The notes below the pieces were generated by a model, which saw only the letters and a list, made by a program, of their open reading frames with translations, was not told where the DNA came from and searched no databases. This document shows positions 43,482 to 52,561 of a DNA stretch of 64,000 nucleotides, piece by piece. The stretch lies in contig JACAUB010000001.1 of assembly GCA_013390605.1 (NCBI GenBank), positions 488,582 to 552,581 on the forward strand, written 5' to 3'. This DNA comes from Bacteroidota bacterium. GTDB lineage: Bacteria; Bacteroidota; Bacteroidia; Bacteroidales; Cfx3-03. How positions within the stretch are numbered: position 1 is the first letter of the stretch; each line of letters starts with the position of its first letter. The position numbers and the translations under genes are program-made.

Positions 43482-45029
43482 TTAGAATGGAGGAATACCG
43501 TGTTTTTTAGCTGGACCTTCTTCGTTTTTCGAAGCCGAAATCTCGATAGCGTGAATAAGCAAATTACGCGTTTCTTGTGGTTCGATAACGGCATCAATAT
43601 ATCCGTAGGCAGCTGCAACATATGGATTTGCGAATTTATCCTTATACTCCTTGATTTTAGTTTTCCGCATTTCATCAGGATTTTCAGCATTCTTAATTTC
43701 AGTTCTGAAAATAATATTTGCTGCACCTTCTGGACCCATTACTGCAATTTCTGCAGTTGGCCATGCAAAAACGAAATCAGCACGCAGGTGATGTGAACAC
43801 ATTGCTATGTATCCACCACCGTAAGCTTTTCTGGTAATAACAGTCAATTTTGGAACAGTAGCTTCAGAGTATGCATATAGAATTTTTGCTCCATGGCGAA
43901 TAACACCAGCATGCTCTTGATCTACACCTGGAAGATATCCTGGTAAATCAACAATTGTAACAAGCGGAATGTTAAAAGCATCGCAATAACGGATAAAACG
44001 AGCTGCTTTGTCTGATGAATCACAATCAAGTACACCTGCTAAAACAAGTGGCTGGTTAGCAACAAAACCTACTGTTTGACCCGCAAGACGCGCAAAACCT
44101 ACTACAATATTCTGTGCGAATAACTCATGAACTTCAAGAAATTCAGAGTCGTCGACTAATGATTTGATGATATCGCGTACGTCGTAAGGTTGACGTGGGT
44201 TAGCCGGGAAAATCTCATCAATATTATATTGACGAGTACGTGGTGGTTTTTTTGGAAATGGTTCAGCTTTTTTAGTGTTGTTCCAGGGAACAAAACTGCA
44301 AAGTTTCTTAATTTGATCAAAACAATCAGCTTCACTTTCTGAGAAGAAATGAGCGTTACCGGTAATTTCAGCATGAACACGAGCTCCTCCTAAATCTTCC
44401 ATTGAGATATCTTCACCCAACACTGTTTTAATTACCTCAGGTCCGGTGATAAACATTTTCGAGATTTTGTCAACTACGAAAACGAAATCGGTTAATGCTG
44501 GAGAATAAACAGCTCCACCTGCACATGGGCCAAGGATAACAGAAATCTGAGGAATGATTCCAGATGCTTGCGTATTACGGAAAAAGATTTCGCCATAACC
44601 AGCTAGAGAGTTAACCCCTTCCTGGATACGAGCACCACCTGAATCGTTAATGCCAATAATAGGAACTTTCAGCTTCATGGCAAGATCCATGATTTTAGTA
44701 ATCTTCTTTGCATGCATCCATCCAAGTGAACCACCTGCAACAGTGAAGTCTTGTGCATAGATACAAATAGGGTAGCCATTAATGGTTCCCGTACCGGTTA
44801 TTACACCGTCGCCTGGAAGATACTTATCGCCCATGTCGAAGTCTTTTCCGGCATGTTCAACGAATAGGTCATATTCGTGAAAAGATTTAGGGTCACATAA
44901 GGCAATAACACGTTCACGAGCCGTCATTTTACCCGTGGCCTTTTGTTTTTCAATTGCCTTTTCACCACCCCCTTGCAATGCATCACGCATTCTTCGCTTG
45001 AGGTCAGATGTTTTTTGTTTTAATGACAT
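43482..45029 (-). CDS. mmdA: Propionyl-/methylmalonyl-CoA carboxyltransferase subunit
   Basis: 515 aa from MSLKQKTSDLKRRMRDALQGG at 45029; the frame runs on to 45089 but that Met lies within the promoter. Both crotonase-like halves are complete, with the acyl-CoA site GGSLGWMHAKKITK, GINDSGGARIQEGVNSLAGYGEIF, and the biotin site TIVDLPGYLPGVDQEHAGVIRHGAK and MGPEGAANIIF. It moves CO2 between biotin and propionyl-CoA/methylmalonyl-CoA, the step linking to MutAB. Direction (carboxylase or Na+-decarboxylase) depends on partner subunits outside this window. Confidence 0.93.
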   Translation of the reverse strand: MSLKQKTSDLKRRMRDALQGGGEKAIEKQKATGKMTARERVIALCDPKSFHEYDLFVEHAGKDFDMGDKYLPGDGVITGTGTINGYPICIYAQDFTVAGGSLGWMHAKKITKIMDLAMKLKVPIIGINDSGGARIQEGVNSLAGYGEIFFRNTQASGIIPQISVILGPCAGGAVYSPALTDFVFVVDKISKMFITGPEVIKTVLGEDISMEDLGGARVHAEITGNAHFFSESEADCFDQIKKLCSFVPWNNTKKAEPFPKKPPRTRQYNIDEIFPANPRQPYDVRDIIKSLVDDSEFLEVHELFAQNIVVGFARLAGQTVGFVANQPLVLAGVLDCDSSDKAARFIRYCDAFNIPLVTIVDLPGYLPGVDQEHAGVIRHGAKILYAYSEATVPKLTVITRKAYGGGYIAMCSHHLRADFVFAWPTAEIAVMGPEGAANIIFRTEIKNAENPDEMRKTKIKEYKDKFANPYVAAAYGYIDAVIEPQETRNLLIHAIEISASKNEEGPAKKHGIPPF

Positions 45030-45086
45030 AATGCTTTGGTTTTGGTGTGCCTGATTATATAATTTTTTTAAAATTGCACCAGCGAG

Positions 45087-45094
45087 CAAAATTA
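45087..45094 (-). promoter_or_regulatory. -7 box of mmdA
   Basis: TAATTTTG on the minus strand (TAnnTTTG). It overlaps the first in-frame Met and so supports the start at 45029 with a leader of about 50 nt. Confidence 0.6.
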
Positions 45095-45254
45095 AACTAT
45101 TTTTATTAAAAAATTACGCCTTTATTCTTGTTGTTAGTATGCATGTATACAGCAATATAAGTAAAAAACAACAAAGAGGCCTGATTTTTGTATTGGGGAT
45201 AATTTCCTCATAGAAACCCTTAAAACGACTTAAATCATTTAAATTAGTGAAACG

Positions 45255-45605
45255 ATGAATATTGAGCTATTTCGAGAGTATTGTTTGATGAAAAAAGTAA
45301 CATCAGAAAGCTTTCCTTTTGGTGAGGATATTTTGGTGTTTAAAGTAGCAGGCAAGATGTTCGCCCTAATCAGCTTGTCTGGTTCTGATCGTGCTAACTT
45401 AAAATGTGATCCGGAAAAGGTGATTTCTTTAAGAGAACACTATGATTGTGTCAAACCAGGTTACCACATGAACAAGAAACATTGGAATACAGTCTATTTT
45501 ACTGACGAAATTAACGACTCGCTCTATTTTGAATGGATTGATGATTCATATAATCTTGTTGTTACATCACTTCCCAATAAAGTAAAAATGGAATATAATT
45601 TATAA
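45255..45605 (+). CDS. MmcQ/YjbR-family protein
   Basis: 116 aa covering the whole YjbR fold (CyaY-like, double-wing). Family landmarks: VTSESFPFGEDILVFKVAGKMFALI, LKCDPEKVISLREHYDCVKPGYHMNKKHWNTVYF and the C-terminal SYNLVVTSLP. Once thought to bind DNA; the true role of this family is not known. Monocistronic. Confidence 0.9.
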   Translation: MNIELFREYCLMKKVTSESFPFGEDILVFKVAGKMFALISLSGSDRANLKCDPEKVISLREHYDCVKPGYHMNKKHWNTVYFTDEINDSLYFEWIDDSYNLVVTSLPNKVKMEYNL

Positions 45606-46049
45606 TTATCTGGCGGATCTTTAAATCAGCTATTCAGTATCAGGATATTGATCTTTTATTTTTTTAAGAATATTAGAACTTGCCTTAGAATTTAATCCAA
45701 TCATCTTTCGATTCGTCTTCTAAATTAATGGGAAAATTAATTTATGAGATACTCATAATTTTATCCCATACGGTAAAAGTAGGGTGAAGATACTGCAGAA
45801 AGATAAAATATAGAAACGTTATATCATTCTTATTGATTCATAAAAGAAAATTCATGAAGTTGATATGCAGAATAGGTTCGCTCAAGCTCAGCAGCGATAA
45901 TATCGGTCTGGTTATTAAATTTTAATCAGACTTTTAATATAAGTAGGATGAATCGAAAGAGAAGATAGGCAATTGCTTTTGGATTTTAATTTTAAATAAT
46001 GTAGCTCAATATTTCAAATCTATTTCTTAAAATCGTAAACTTTAATTTT
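45606..46049. other. Gene-free AT-rich region
   Basis: About 440 nt between convergent genes. All frames are broken by stops; no known RNA, repeat or promoter of note was recognised apart from the hairpin at its right end. Confidence 0.5.
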
Positions 46050-46082
46050 GTGAAATAACATACTCATTATATGTTATTTCAC
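46050..46082 (-). terminator. Hairpin overlapping the stop of the DUF6132-like gene
   Basis: Perfect 13-bp arms (46050-46062 and 46070-46082) with a 7-nt loop. The right arm includes the TGA stop codon. AT-rich, followed by AAAATTAAAG on the minus strand, so a classical U-run is absent; possible transcript end or stabiliser. Confidence 0.5.
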
Positions 46083-46324
46083 TTTCGCTTTTTAAACGAT
46101 TGATAGGCTATGTCGGTTATCAGGAATCCAATCAAGGCTCCCCAAAGAATTGTTAAGTAGGGACTAGAAGATATGGGGCCGTTTGTCGGTGAAGAACCAA
46201 ATAGTCTATAATAAACAAATCCGGCAATCGCACCAATAGCTAATCCTACTAGGTTGATAGGGCTTAACAATTCTTTTATTTTCTTTCGTAACCCAAATCT
46301 CGGTTTTTTATCTTGATTATCCAT
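46079..46324 (-). CDS. Small membrane protein, DUF6132-like
   Basis: 81 aa from MDNQDKKPRFGLRKKI (an ATG 12 nt earlier is possible). A basic N-terminus is followed by two spans, NLVGLAIGAIAGFVYYRLFG and LTILWGALIGFLITDIAY, linked by SSPTNGPISSSPY, a pattern like the small DUF6132 family whose linker usually reads CPITSNPY. Function unknown. It lies 68 nt downstream of mutS2 on the same strand and may share its transcript. Confidence 0.65.
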   Translation of the reverse strand: MDNQDKKPRFGLRKKIKELLSPINLVGLAIGAIAGFVYYRLFGSSPTNGPISSSPYLTILWGALIGFLITDIAYQSFKKRK

Positions 46325-46392
46325 TCGACAGTTCAATTAATCGTAGTGCCAGCATTGCACCTTCTCTATCTTTAATCTAAAACTATGCCAGC

Positions 46393-48849
46393 TTATCGTA
46401 AAGTAACAACCGTAATACCAGAACCACCCATATCAATAGGGGCGTCTTTGAAACTTCTTACTTCTGTAATCGAAGTGAGAAATTGCCTAACTACTTCTCG
46501 GAGTGTCCCATTTCCTTTTCCATGCAGGATCGTTACCTCCGAAATTCTAAGTAAAATGGCATCATCAATATAGTGTCGAACCTCGTCAAGTGCTTCGTCA
46601 GCTCTTTTGCCTCTTAAATCGAGTTGTAGCTTAAATTGAGCCATTTTGTCATTAAGGTCGCTCATTATACTACTGTAACTCGATGTATAGCTCTTATCTT
46701 TATCTTTTCTGATTTCAGATCGCTTTGCCTTTTCCAATTTGCCTAGATCAATTCTCATCTTCATTTGCCCAAAAGCCACTTCAGCTTTTTTGCCGGATAG
46801 TTTGATGACCTGACCGATCGATTCTTGTCCGATTACTTTAACAAAATCACCTACAATCGGTGTCTTGTTATGGCCGGTGTACTTTTCTTCATGTTTTTCT
46901 TCATGAAGTTGAACGATCACGGGCGCATTCTTTTTGATCTCTTTAACAACTTCGGCTGGTTCAATGATTTCCAATTCTTGTTTGAGGGTAGAAACTTTTT
47001 CGCGGGCTATTTTGGTTTTTTCTTTTGAGGCTTGTGTTTCTCTTATTTCGCGAACCGTATTCTCAATTAGCTTATTACTGTTCGACAAAATATCTTTAGC
47101 CTGGTTTTTTGCTTTCTGAATAATATCTTTTGAAGTGCTTTCGAGTATTTCTAATTTTGCTTGGTATCGCTCCATTATCTCAGAAATAAACTCATCGGCC
47201 GAATCTAACTCAATTTTCTTTTGAAGTAATGCTTTTCGTTCTTGTTCTAACTGATTAAGCTGGTTATCGAAATCGATTTGAGTACTTCCTGTTTTTAAAA
47301 TAGCTTCAGATAATATTGATTCAGGAAATCCAATTTTTCGAGCAATCTCAAAAGCGAAAGAACTCCCGGGTTTCCCAATTTGAAGTTGGTAAAGAGGTTG
47401 GATATTGTTTACATCGAAAAGCATAGCGCCATTAATCATGCCTGGTTGCTTACCGGCCAAGAGCTTAAGATTTGCATAGTGTGTAGTTACTACACCAAAA
47501 GCTTTAATTGCATTCAGGTTTTCTAAAATAGCTTCAGCAATAGCACCACCCAACTGAGGTTCTGTTCCTGATCCAAATTCGTCAATCATAAATAATGTTT
47601 GACTATCCGCATTTTTTAATAGATGCTTTAAGTTCATCAGGTGTGAACTGTAAGTACTTAGGTCGTTGTCCAGTGATTGTTCGTCACCAATATCGATAAA
47701 AAGTTGTTTAAAGATTCCTGCAATTGATGATTCATGTACCGGAATAAGTAATCCACATTGAAACATGTATTGAAGCAAACCAACAGTTTTGAGGCATACA
47801 GATTTGCCTCCGGCATTTGGTCCCGAAATGATAAGAATTCTATTTCGTTGGTTTAATTCAATTGTTAGGGGTTCTACCTTCTTCTTTTGTTGCTTGTGAT
47901 TTATAAATAGAAGTGGATGAACCGCCTTACGCCATTCTAAAAAAGGAGTGTTGCTCAGCTCAGGTAAAACTGCCCCTATTTCCAATGCAAAGAGAGCTTT
48001 TGCTCTTAGGAAATCAATTATCCCTAAATATTGATAGGCATTTTCTAAATCCTCAATCCATGGACGCAAACTATCTGTGAATATCGTTAAGATTTTAATA
48101 ATCTCTCTCTTTTCAGCTAGCTCAAGTTCTCTAAGTTCGTTTCCAAGATCAACAATCTCTGAAGGTTCTATATATATTGTTTGACCTGTCGCTGATTCAT
48201 CATGGATATACCCTTTTAATTTTCGCTTATTGACAGCATTTATAGGGATAACTAAATGCCCATCTCTAATGGTTACTTCTGCATCTTCGCGCGACAACCC
48301 CTCTTTTTTTACCTTTTGCATTATTTGGGCTATGCGCTTATTAATGCTGTTCTTTTTGATGTTGAGTTGGTGTCTGATTTCTTTAAGCTGATCGGAAGCG
48401 GTATCTTTTATCGTTTTTTTATCGTCAATAATTTTATTGGCAGATATAATAATCTCTTGTGGAATAAAAACATCTTTCCCAAGCTTTACCAATAAAGGAA
48501 ATTGTTCAGAATCCTTATGCTTGAAAAATTGTAGACATTCATTAATGGTGGTGAGCGAAATAAGTAAGTCGAATAAATTCTCAACAAATATGAATGATCC
48601 AGGTGTCTTAATGCGGTTTAACTCAAAGGTTAAATCTAAATAATCCTGAGAAGGGAATGCTCTTCCTGATATTAAAACATTTTTAAATTCATTCGCTTGA
48701 TTCAGATAGAGACTTAATTTTGAAAAATTATATGAAAAATGCATTTCTTTAGCCAGGTCTTCGCCCAGCTGACTTAGGCAACGTTCTTCAATCATTTCGC
48801 GAATTCGCGTAAACCCAATTTTTTCTTCAAAATTAAAAGGATAGATCAC
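46393..48849 (-). CDS. mutS2: Endonuclease MutS2
   Basis: 818 aa if GTG at 48849 is used (VIYPFNFEEKIGFTRIREMI), matching where Bacteroidota MutS2 begins; the ATG at 48888 lies upstream of a perfect -7 box and is unlikely. MutS core and ATPase: ISGPNAGGKSVCLKTVGLLQ (Walker A), FMIDEFGSGTEP (Walker B), VVTTHYANLKLLAG. A long coiled coil then leads to a KOW-like region and a C-terminal Smr nuclease domain (LDLRGKRADEALDEVRHYI, ILHGKGNGTLREVVRQFL). Suppresses homeologous recombination and/or rescues collided ribosomes, depending on species. Confidence 0.95.
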   Translation of the reverse strand: MIYPFNFEEKIGFTRIREMIEERCLSQLGEDLAKEMHFSYNFSKLSLYLNQANEFKNVLISGRAFPSQDYLDLTFELNRIKTPGSFIFVENLFDLLISLTTINECLQFFKHKDSEQFPLLVKLGKDVFIPQEIIISANKIIDDKKTIKDTASDQLKEIRHQLNIKKNSINKRIAQIMQKVKKEGLSREDAEVTIRDGHLVIPINAVNKRKLKGYIHDESATGQTIYIEPSEIVDLGNELRELELAEKREIIKILTIFTDSLRPWIEDLENAYQYLGIIDFLRAKALFALEIGAVLPELSNTPFLEWRKAVHPLLFINHKQQKKKVEPLTIELNQRNRILIISGPNAGGKSVCLKTVGLLQYMFQCGLLIPVHESSIAGIFKQLFIDIGDEQSLDNDLSTYSSHLMNLKHLLKNADSQTLFMIDEFGSGTEPQLGGAIAEAILENLNAIKAFGVVTTHYANLKLLAGKQPGMINGAMLFDVNNIQPLYQLQIGKPGSSFAFEIARKIGFPESILSEAILKTGSTQIDFDNQLNQLEQERKALLQKKIELDSADEFISEIMERYQAKLEILESTSKDIIQKAKNQAKDILSNSNKLIENTVREIRETQASKEKTKIAREKVSTLKQELEIIEPAEVVKEIKKNAPVIVQLHEEKHEEKYTGHNKTPIVGDFVKVIGQESIGQVIKLSGKKAEVAFGQMKMRIDLGKLEKAKRSEIRKDKDKSYTSSYSSIMSDLNDKMAQFKLQLDLRGKRADEALDEVRHYIDDAILLRISEVTILHGKGNGTLREVVRQFLTSITEVRSFKDAPIDMGGSGITVVTLR

Positions 48850-48861
48850 AGTTTTTTTTTG

Positions 48862-48869
48862 CAAAATTA
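48862..48869 (-). promoter_or_regulatory. -7 box of mutS2, decides the start codon
   Basis: TAATTTTG on the minus strand (TAnnTTTG) lies between the in-frame ATG (48888) and the GTG (48849). Transcription should begin near 48856, giving a leader of only about 7 nt before the GTG. Confidence 0.55.
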
Positions 48870-48929
48870 CAAATAAAGCAATGGGCATTCTAACTTTGAT
48901 GGAGATAGCTGTACTATTTTAATTGATTG

Positions 48930-51900
48930 TTATTTTTTTCTTTTAGAATAATAAAGAATAAATCCGAAAGTGATTAACAACGCTGCACAAATTAATAGAT
49001 AAGTGTAAAAGCTTTTATATCTGTTTTCGAGAGGTAAATTATCTCCAATGTTTACATACCCCGCCCAAAAATAGGGATAGGTTTCAAGTTGATCGCAATG
49101 ACTTAAAAATTCTAATTTGGCTTGGCGTAAGGCTTCGTCTTTGGGTAGGCCCTTATGAAGATATTTATAAAAAAGTTCCATTAATTGTGCGCTCGAAGCA
49201 TCTTCTACCGACCATAAAGTCATGACTACACTAGGTACGCCCGCATAGAAAAAACCACGTGCAATACTGATAATACCTTCGCCCAGTTGTAATCGACCAT
49301 TACCTGTATTACAGGCACTTAAAACAGCAAGCTCAGCACCCAATTTCATATTAAATAGTTCGTAAGTATTTAAGAGTCCATCATCTTTCTTATCGGATAC
49401 TGGCGAAAAGACAAGTTTAGAGTACATTGGATTGTCATTATCAATAATGGTATGGGCCGATAGATGTAAAATATTATACTTCGAAGCCTCGATTTTAAAT
49501 GCGCTTTCTGAAGCTGCAGATCCTTCAAAAACAGTTCCTTTATAAATAGTTGAAATCTTTCCCACCTCTGCTTTTGCACCAGGGATGGGTAATAGTGTCA
49601 TTATAGAATCTGGATGATTATAGACAAGGTTTTTATATTGTTGATTTTGATTATATGTTGGGGCAAAAGCGGCTAAGTCGATCGGCTGATGTATGTGTTT
49701 TGCTCTTCTTCCAAAAAGAATAGTAGCTGATGGTCCATAATTTATTGCGTGATCTTTTATTAGATAGGGTAATGAGCGGAAATCCATCTCATTTTTCTTT
49801 GGATTGCTTGATAATAATATATCGAAAGGAATATAGAGGAGCTCTCCATCAGGAACAATAATCAAGTCTTTTCCCTTTATTTCTGCATTAAAAGGTTTTA
49901 ATAGTATATCATAGAGTTCTCTGGATGTGTTAACGAAGCGGTCGTAATTCGATTTATCTAATTTCGCATAATTATTTTCAGTTAGTTGATTTCTGAGCGA
50001 AGATATTTGTTTCCGGAAATTTGAATTGATGATAGTTTTGGTAAAGCGGTGAGCATCTTTCGTGATGATAAAGCTAAATAATATTGAATCGGTTAAATAA
50101 TATTCGATAAAAGCTTGCTTTTTACTAAGCTTTTCGGTGACCATCTTGCTACTGATGACATTTTTATCATATTTAAGACTATAATAGGAAGGAAAGTTTT
50201 TCTCAAAGATCTTAATTAAACTGTCGTGATTTTGGTTTAGTTGAAAAAGTTTATTATCCCACAAATCGAGTTTGTTTTTGTCAGGATTCTTTGCCTGCTT
50301 TTCATCATAAATGAATTTTTGATAATTATAAATATCATTTTTTAGGTCAGTCTCAAGCTTTTGTAATTTTTTTGGGAGTGAAATGGTTTTACGAGCCTCA
50401 GCTTCCCTAAGATAACTCAACATAACAGCAGATCGACTCTTTTCAGAGAATTGAAAAGCATCGTCAATATATTTTGTGTTTTTTTCTTTTGAATAGAGGG
50501 CTGATGTTATTTGCATCAATACCAATGATAATTGTTGAGACTTTTCGCGTGTAGAATATTTTGTCTCCTCATTACCATAAGTATCGCGAATTTTATCAAT
50601 CATCACTAATGCTTGTTCTCCTGAACGGATAGCTGCCTTTAGTAAATCAGTACGTTGATTTTCTTTTCTGTATAAATTCCATAGAGTAAATGTTTTATTT
50701 TGTAAAATATCAAAATAAACAAAAGACGGATAAGCATTTTTAACGGTTGGAGAGTTTAATATATTTGTTGATGAAAATGATTCATCTATTGAGATTAATG
50801 CTTGTTGATAATAGGCTAATGCTTTTTGATAATCATGATTATTTCGAGTGTAAAAGGTTCCCAAAGAACTATATACAAAAGCAACATCCCTGCTCTTATT
50901 TCCATAATATTTTAGAAAAATCTTAATAGTTTCATTTAAATAAGGTAGTCCGTTTTTCATGTGAGACATTAGAAATTCACCATAGCGGTTTAGCGAGAAT
51001 CCATATTCTGTCTCCTGATTTGGCAACATCTTAGCTTTTTTAATGGAGGATTGATAATATTTGTCTGCCTCAGAAAATTTACCTAATTTATCGTAAATAC
51101 CGGCTATATTTCTTTCTACTTTTATAATTAGTGGAGAATTTGGATCATTACTTTTAATCTTTACCAATGTATTGAGAGCCTCAATGTAATTTCCTTGGTT
51201 TTCAAATATATAACTTATGTTGACTCTTAATGTGCTTATTGTTTGATGATTATCTGGAAAAAAGTCTTTTAATATTTTTAAAGATTGCTGATAGTAGTTT
51301 AATGCATTACCATAATCTTTCTGACTTGTTGCAATATTTCCTTTATTTAAGTATAAAATGCCTAAATCTTTTCTTAATGATGGAATTGTTTTCAAATTTG
51401 GCTCAGCTAAATCATAGTAAATTAAAGCCTTATTTGGTTTCCCGCTCAGATATAAAGAGACACCAAGATTTAAATAAAACATTGTTAAGGCAGAGCTCTT
51501 TTCTCCATAGGTTACTTTCATTACCTCTCCTGATTTGTTAAAAAACAGATAGGCATTATCATAGTCACCTCTGGAGGTATAAACGATGGCGATATTTTGG
51601 TAAAATATTGCATTGTCTATATAATTTTTATTTGTTTTTAATCCTATCGATAAGGCCTTATTGTAGTTTTCTAAGGCTTTATCTAGCGTATGAGTATATA
51701 AGTAAGAATTACCTATGCCATTATATTCTAATGCTAATGCAATATTATCTTTGCCAAAATGCTGGGTCTTATATTGAAGCGCAAGATTAAAGGCTTTTCT
51801 GGCATCTTCAGGTTTACTCAAATCAATTAAACATACTCCTATTTTATGATTTGCGTCTCCAAGTCTTTGGGCATCTTTTAATATCTGTGCCCATTTTCTA

Positions 51901-52238
51901 GCCTCTTTATATTGTTGAAGAGCTAACTCCTTTTTACTATTTATTCTGGAATAGCAATCCCCGAACAGAAAATGAAAAGCATAACTAGATTTTTGATCTT
52001 CAATACTATTAGGTTTAAATTGGACTTTTAGTAAAATATTTATTGCTTCATCAGGTTTACTTTGATTGAGTTTTAGCGTAGCTTGTTTAATTGCATCTTG
52101 GATGGAAGTAGGCTTAATTGATGCTTGTGGATGAGCTGCAAAACCAGGTAAACAAAAAATTGAAATCAACAAAATAAAATAAAGGCGTAATGATAGATAA
52201 CGTGAAAAACGAAATCTGCTTGTAGAGATTATAGACAT
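48930..52238 (-). CDS. TPR-CHAT protein, envelope-anchored caspase-like protease
   Basis: 1102 aa. N-terminal signal sequence (about 1-35, LRLYFILLISIFCLPGFAA); about ten tetratricopeptide repeats over 40-480 (for example ALEYNGIGNSYLYTHTLDKALENYNKALSI-type units); a helical linker with coiled-coil character about 600-690; a CHAT domain about 760-1050 with the catalytic pair His929 (HLSAH) and Cys976 (SACNTG); a C-terminal span about 1073-1098 (LLICAALLITFGFILYYS) and KRKK. Topology predicts the TPR and protease parts outside the cytoplasm. CHAT domains are caspase relatives such as separase-like proteases and the TPR-CHAT of type III-E CRISPR. No CRISPR genes are here; the neighbours are an ECF sigma/anti-sigma pair and a T9SS cargo. 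Natural substrate unknown. Confidence 0.9.
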   Translation of the reverse strand: MSIISTSRFRFSRYLSLRLYFILLISIFCLPGFAAHPQASIKPTSIQDAIKQATLKLNQSKPDEAINILLKVQFKPNSIEDQKSSYAFHFLFGDCYSRINSKKELALQQYKEARKWAQILKDAQRLGDANHKIGVCLIDLSKPEDARKAFNLALQYKTQHFGKDNIALALEYNGIGNSYLYTHTLDKALENYNKALSIGLKTNKNYIDNAIFYQNIAIVYTSRGDYDNAYLFFNKSGEVMKVTYGEKSSALTMFYLNLGVSLYLSGKPNKALIYYDLAEPNLKTIPSLRKDLGILYLNKGNIATSQKDYGNALNYYQQSLKILKDFFPDNHQTISTLRVNISYIFENQGNYIEALNTLVKIKSNDPNSPLIIKVERNIAGIYDKLGKFSEADKYYQSSIKKAKMLPNQETEYGFSLNRYGEFLMSHMKNGLPYLNETIKIFLKYYGNKSRDVAFVYSSLGTFYTRNNHDYQKALAYYQQALISIDESFSSTNILNSPTVKNAYPSFVYFDILQNKTFTLWNLYRKENQRTDLLKAAIRSGEQALVMIDKIRDTYGNEETKYSTREKSQQLSLVLMQITSALYSKEKNTKYIDDAFQFSEKSRSAVMLSYLREAEARKTISLPKKLQKLETDLKNDIYNYQKFIYDEKQAKNPDKNKLDLWDNKLFQLNQNHDSLIKIFEKNFPSYYSLKYDKNVISSKMVTEKLSKKQAFIEYYLTDSILFSFIITKDAHRFTKTIINSNFRKQISSLRNQLTENNYAKLDKSNYDRFVNTSRELYDILLKPFNAEIKGKDLIIVPDGELLYIPFDILLSSNPKKNEMDFRSLPYLIKDHAINYGPSATILFGRRAKHIHQPIDLAAFAPTYNQNQQYKNLVYNHPDSIMTLLPIPGAKAEVGKISTIYKGTVFEGSAASESAFKIEASKYNILHLSAHTIIDNDNPMYSKLVFSPVSDKKDDGLLNTYELFNMKLGAELAVLSACNTGNGRLQLGEGIISIARGFFYAGVPSVVMTLWSVEDASSAQLMELFYKYLHKGLPKDEALRQAKLEFLSHCDQLETYPYFWAGYVNIGDNLPLENRYKSFYTYLLICAALLITFGFILYYSKRKK

Positions 52239-52501
52239 ACCGAATAAAGAAGTTTTTAGACTTGAAGATGACCACTTACTTTGGCGTAAAGTTACGGATA
52301 GGATTGAATAAATGAATAAAAGAAGTGATTTTTTTTATTACGTATTATATTTTTTCCTCAGGATTTAAATTTAAAGTTTGGGGTTGAGATCCTCTTGAAA
52401 TTTGAAGTATTTATTCAGCTGGGTTTATTCTTGATTTTGAGTCTGATAGAGTATTAACTAAATCAGAATGAACTGCTTTTGTCTTTCATAAAGTTAAACA
52501 A
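52239..52501. other. Region upstream of the CHAT gene
   Basis: AT-rich, no ORF. No TAnnTTTG box and no convincing copy of the composite motif of 53874-54114 was found, so the CHAT gene promoter is unresolved; read-through past the hairpin at 52502-52544 is possible. Confidence 0.4.
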
Positions 52502-52544
52502 AACAAAGAAGGGCCACTCTGAAATAGAATGACCCTTCTTTGTT
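52502..52544. terminator. Terminator after the T9SS cargo gene
   Basis: 19-nt arms (52502-52520 and 52526-52544) with two base differences that are G-U pairs on one strand, and a 5-nt loop. It lies 17 nt past the stop at 52562, between the cargo gene and the CHAT gene. Confidence 0.75.
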
Positions 52545-52561
52545 ACTGAAATTTATTAAGT

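Noticed and set aside
48930..52238. Type III-E CRISPR (Craspase) association of the TPR-CHAT protein
   Set aside because: No repeat-spacer array, gRAMP/Cas7-11 or Csx30/Csx31 gene is present, and the protein has a signal sequence and membrane anchor, unlike the cytoplasmic Craspase subunit.
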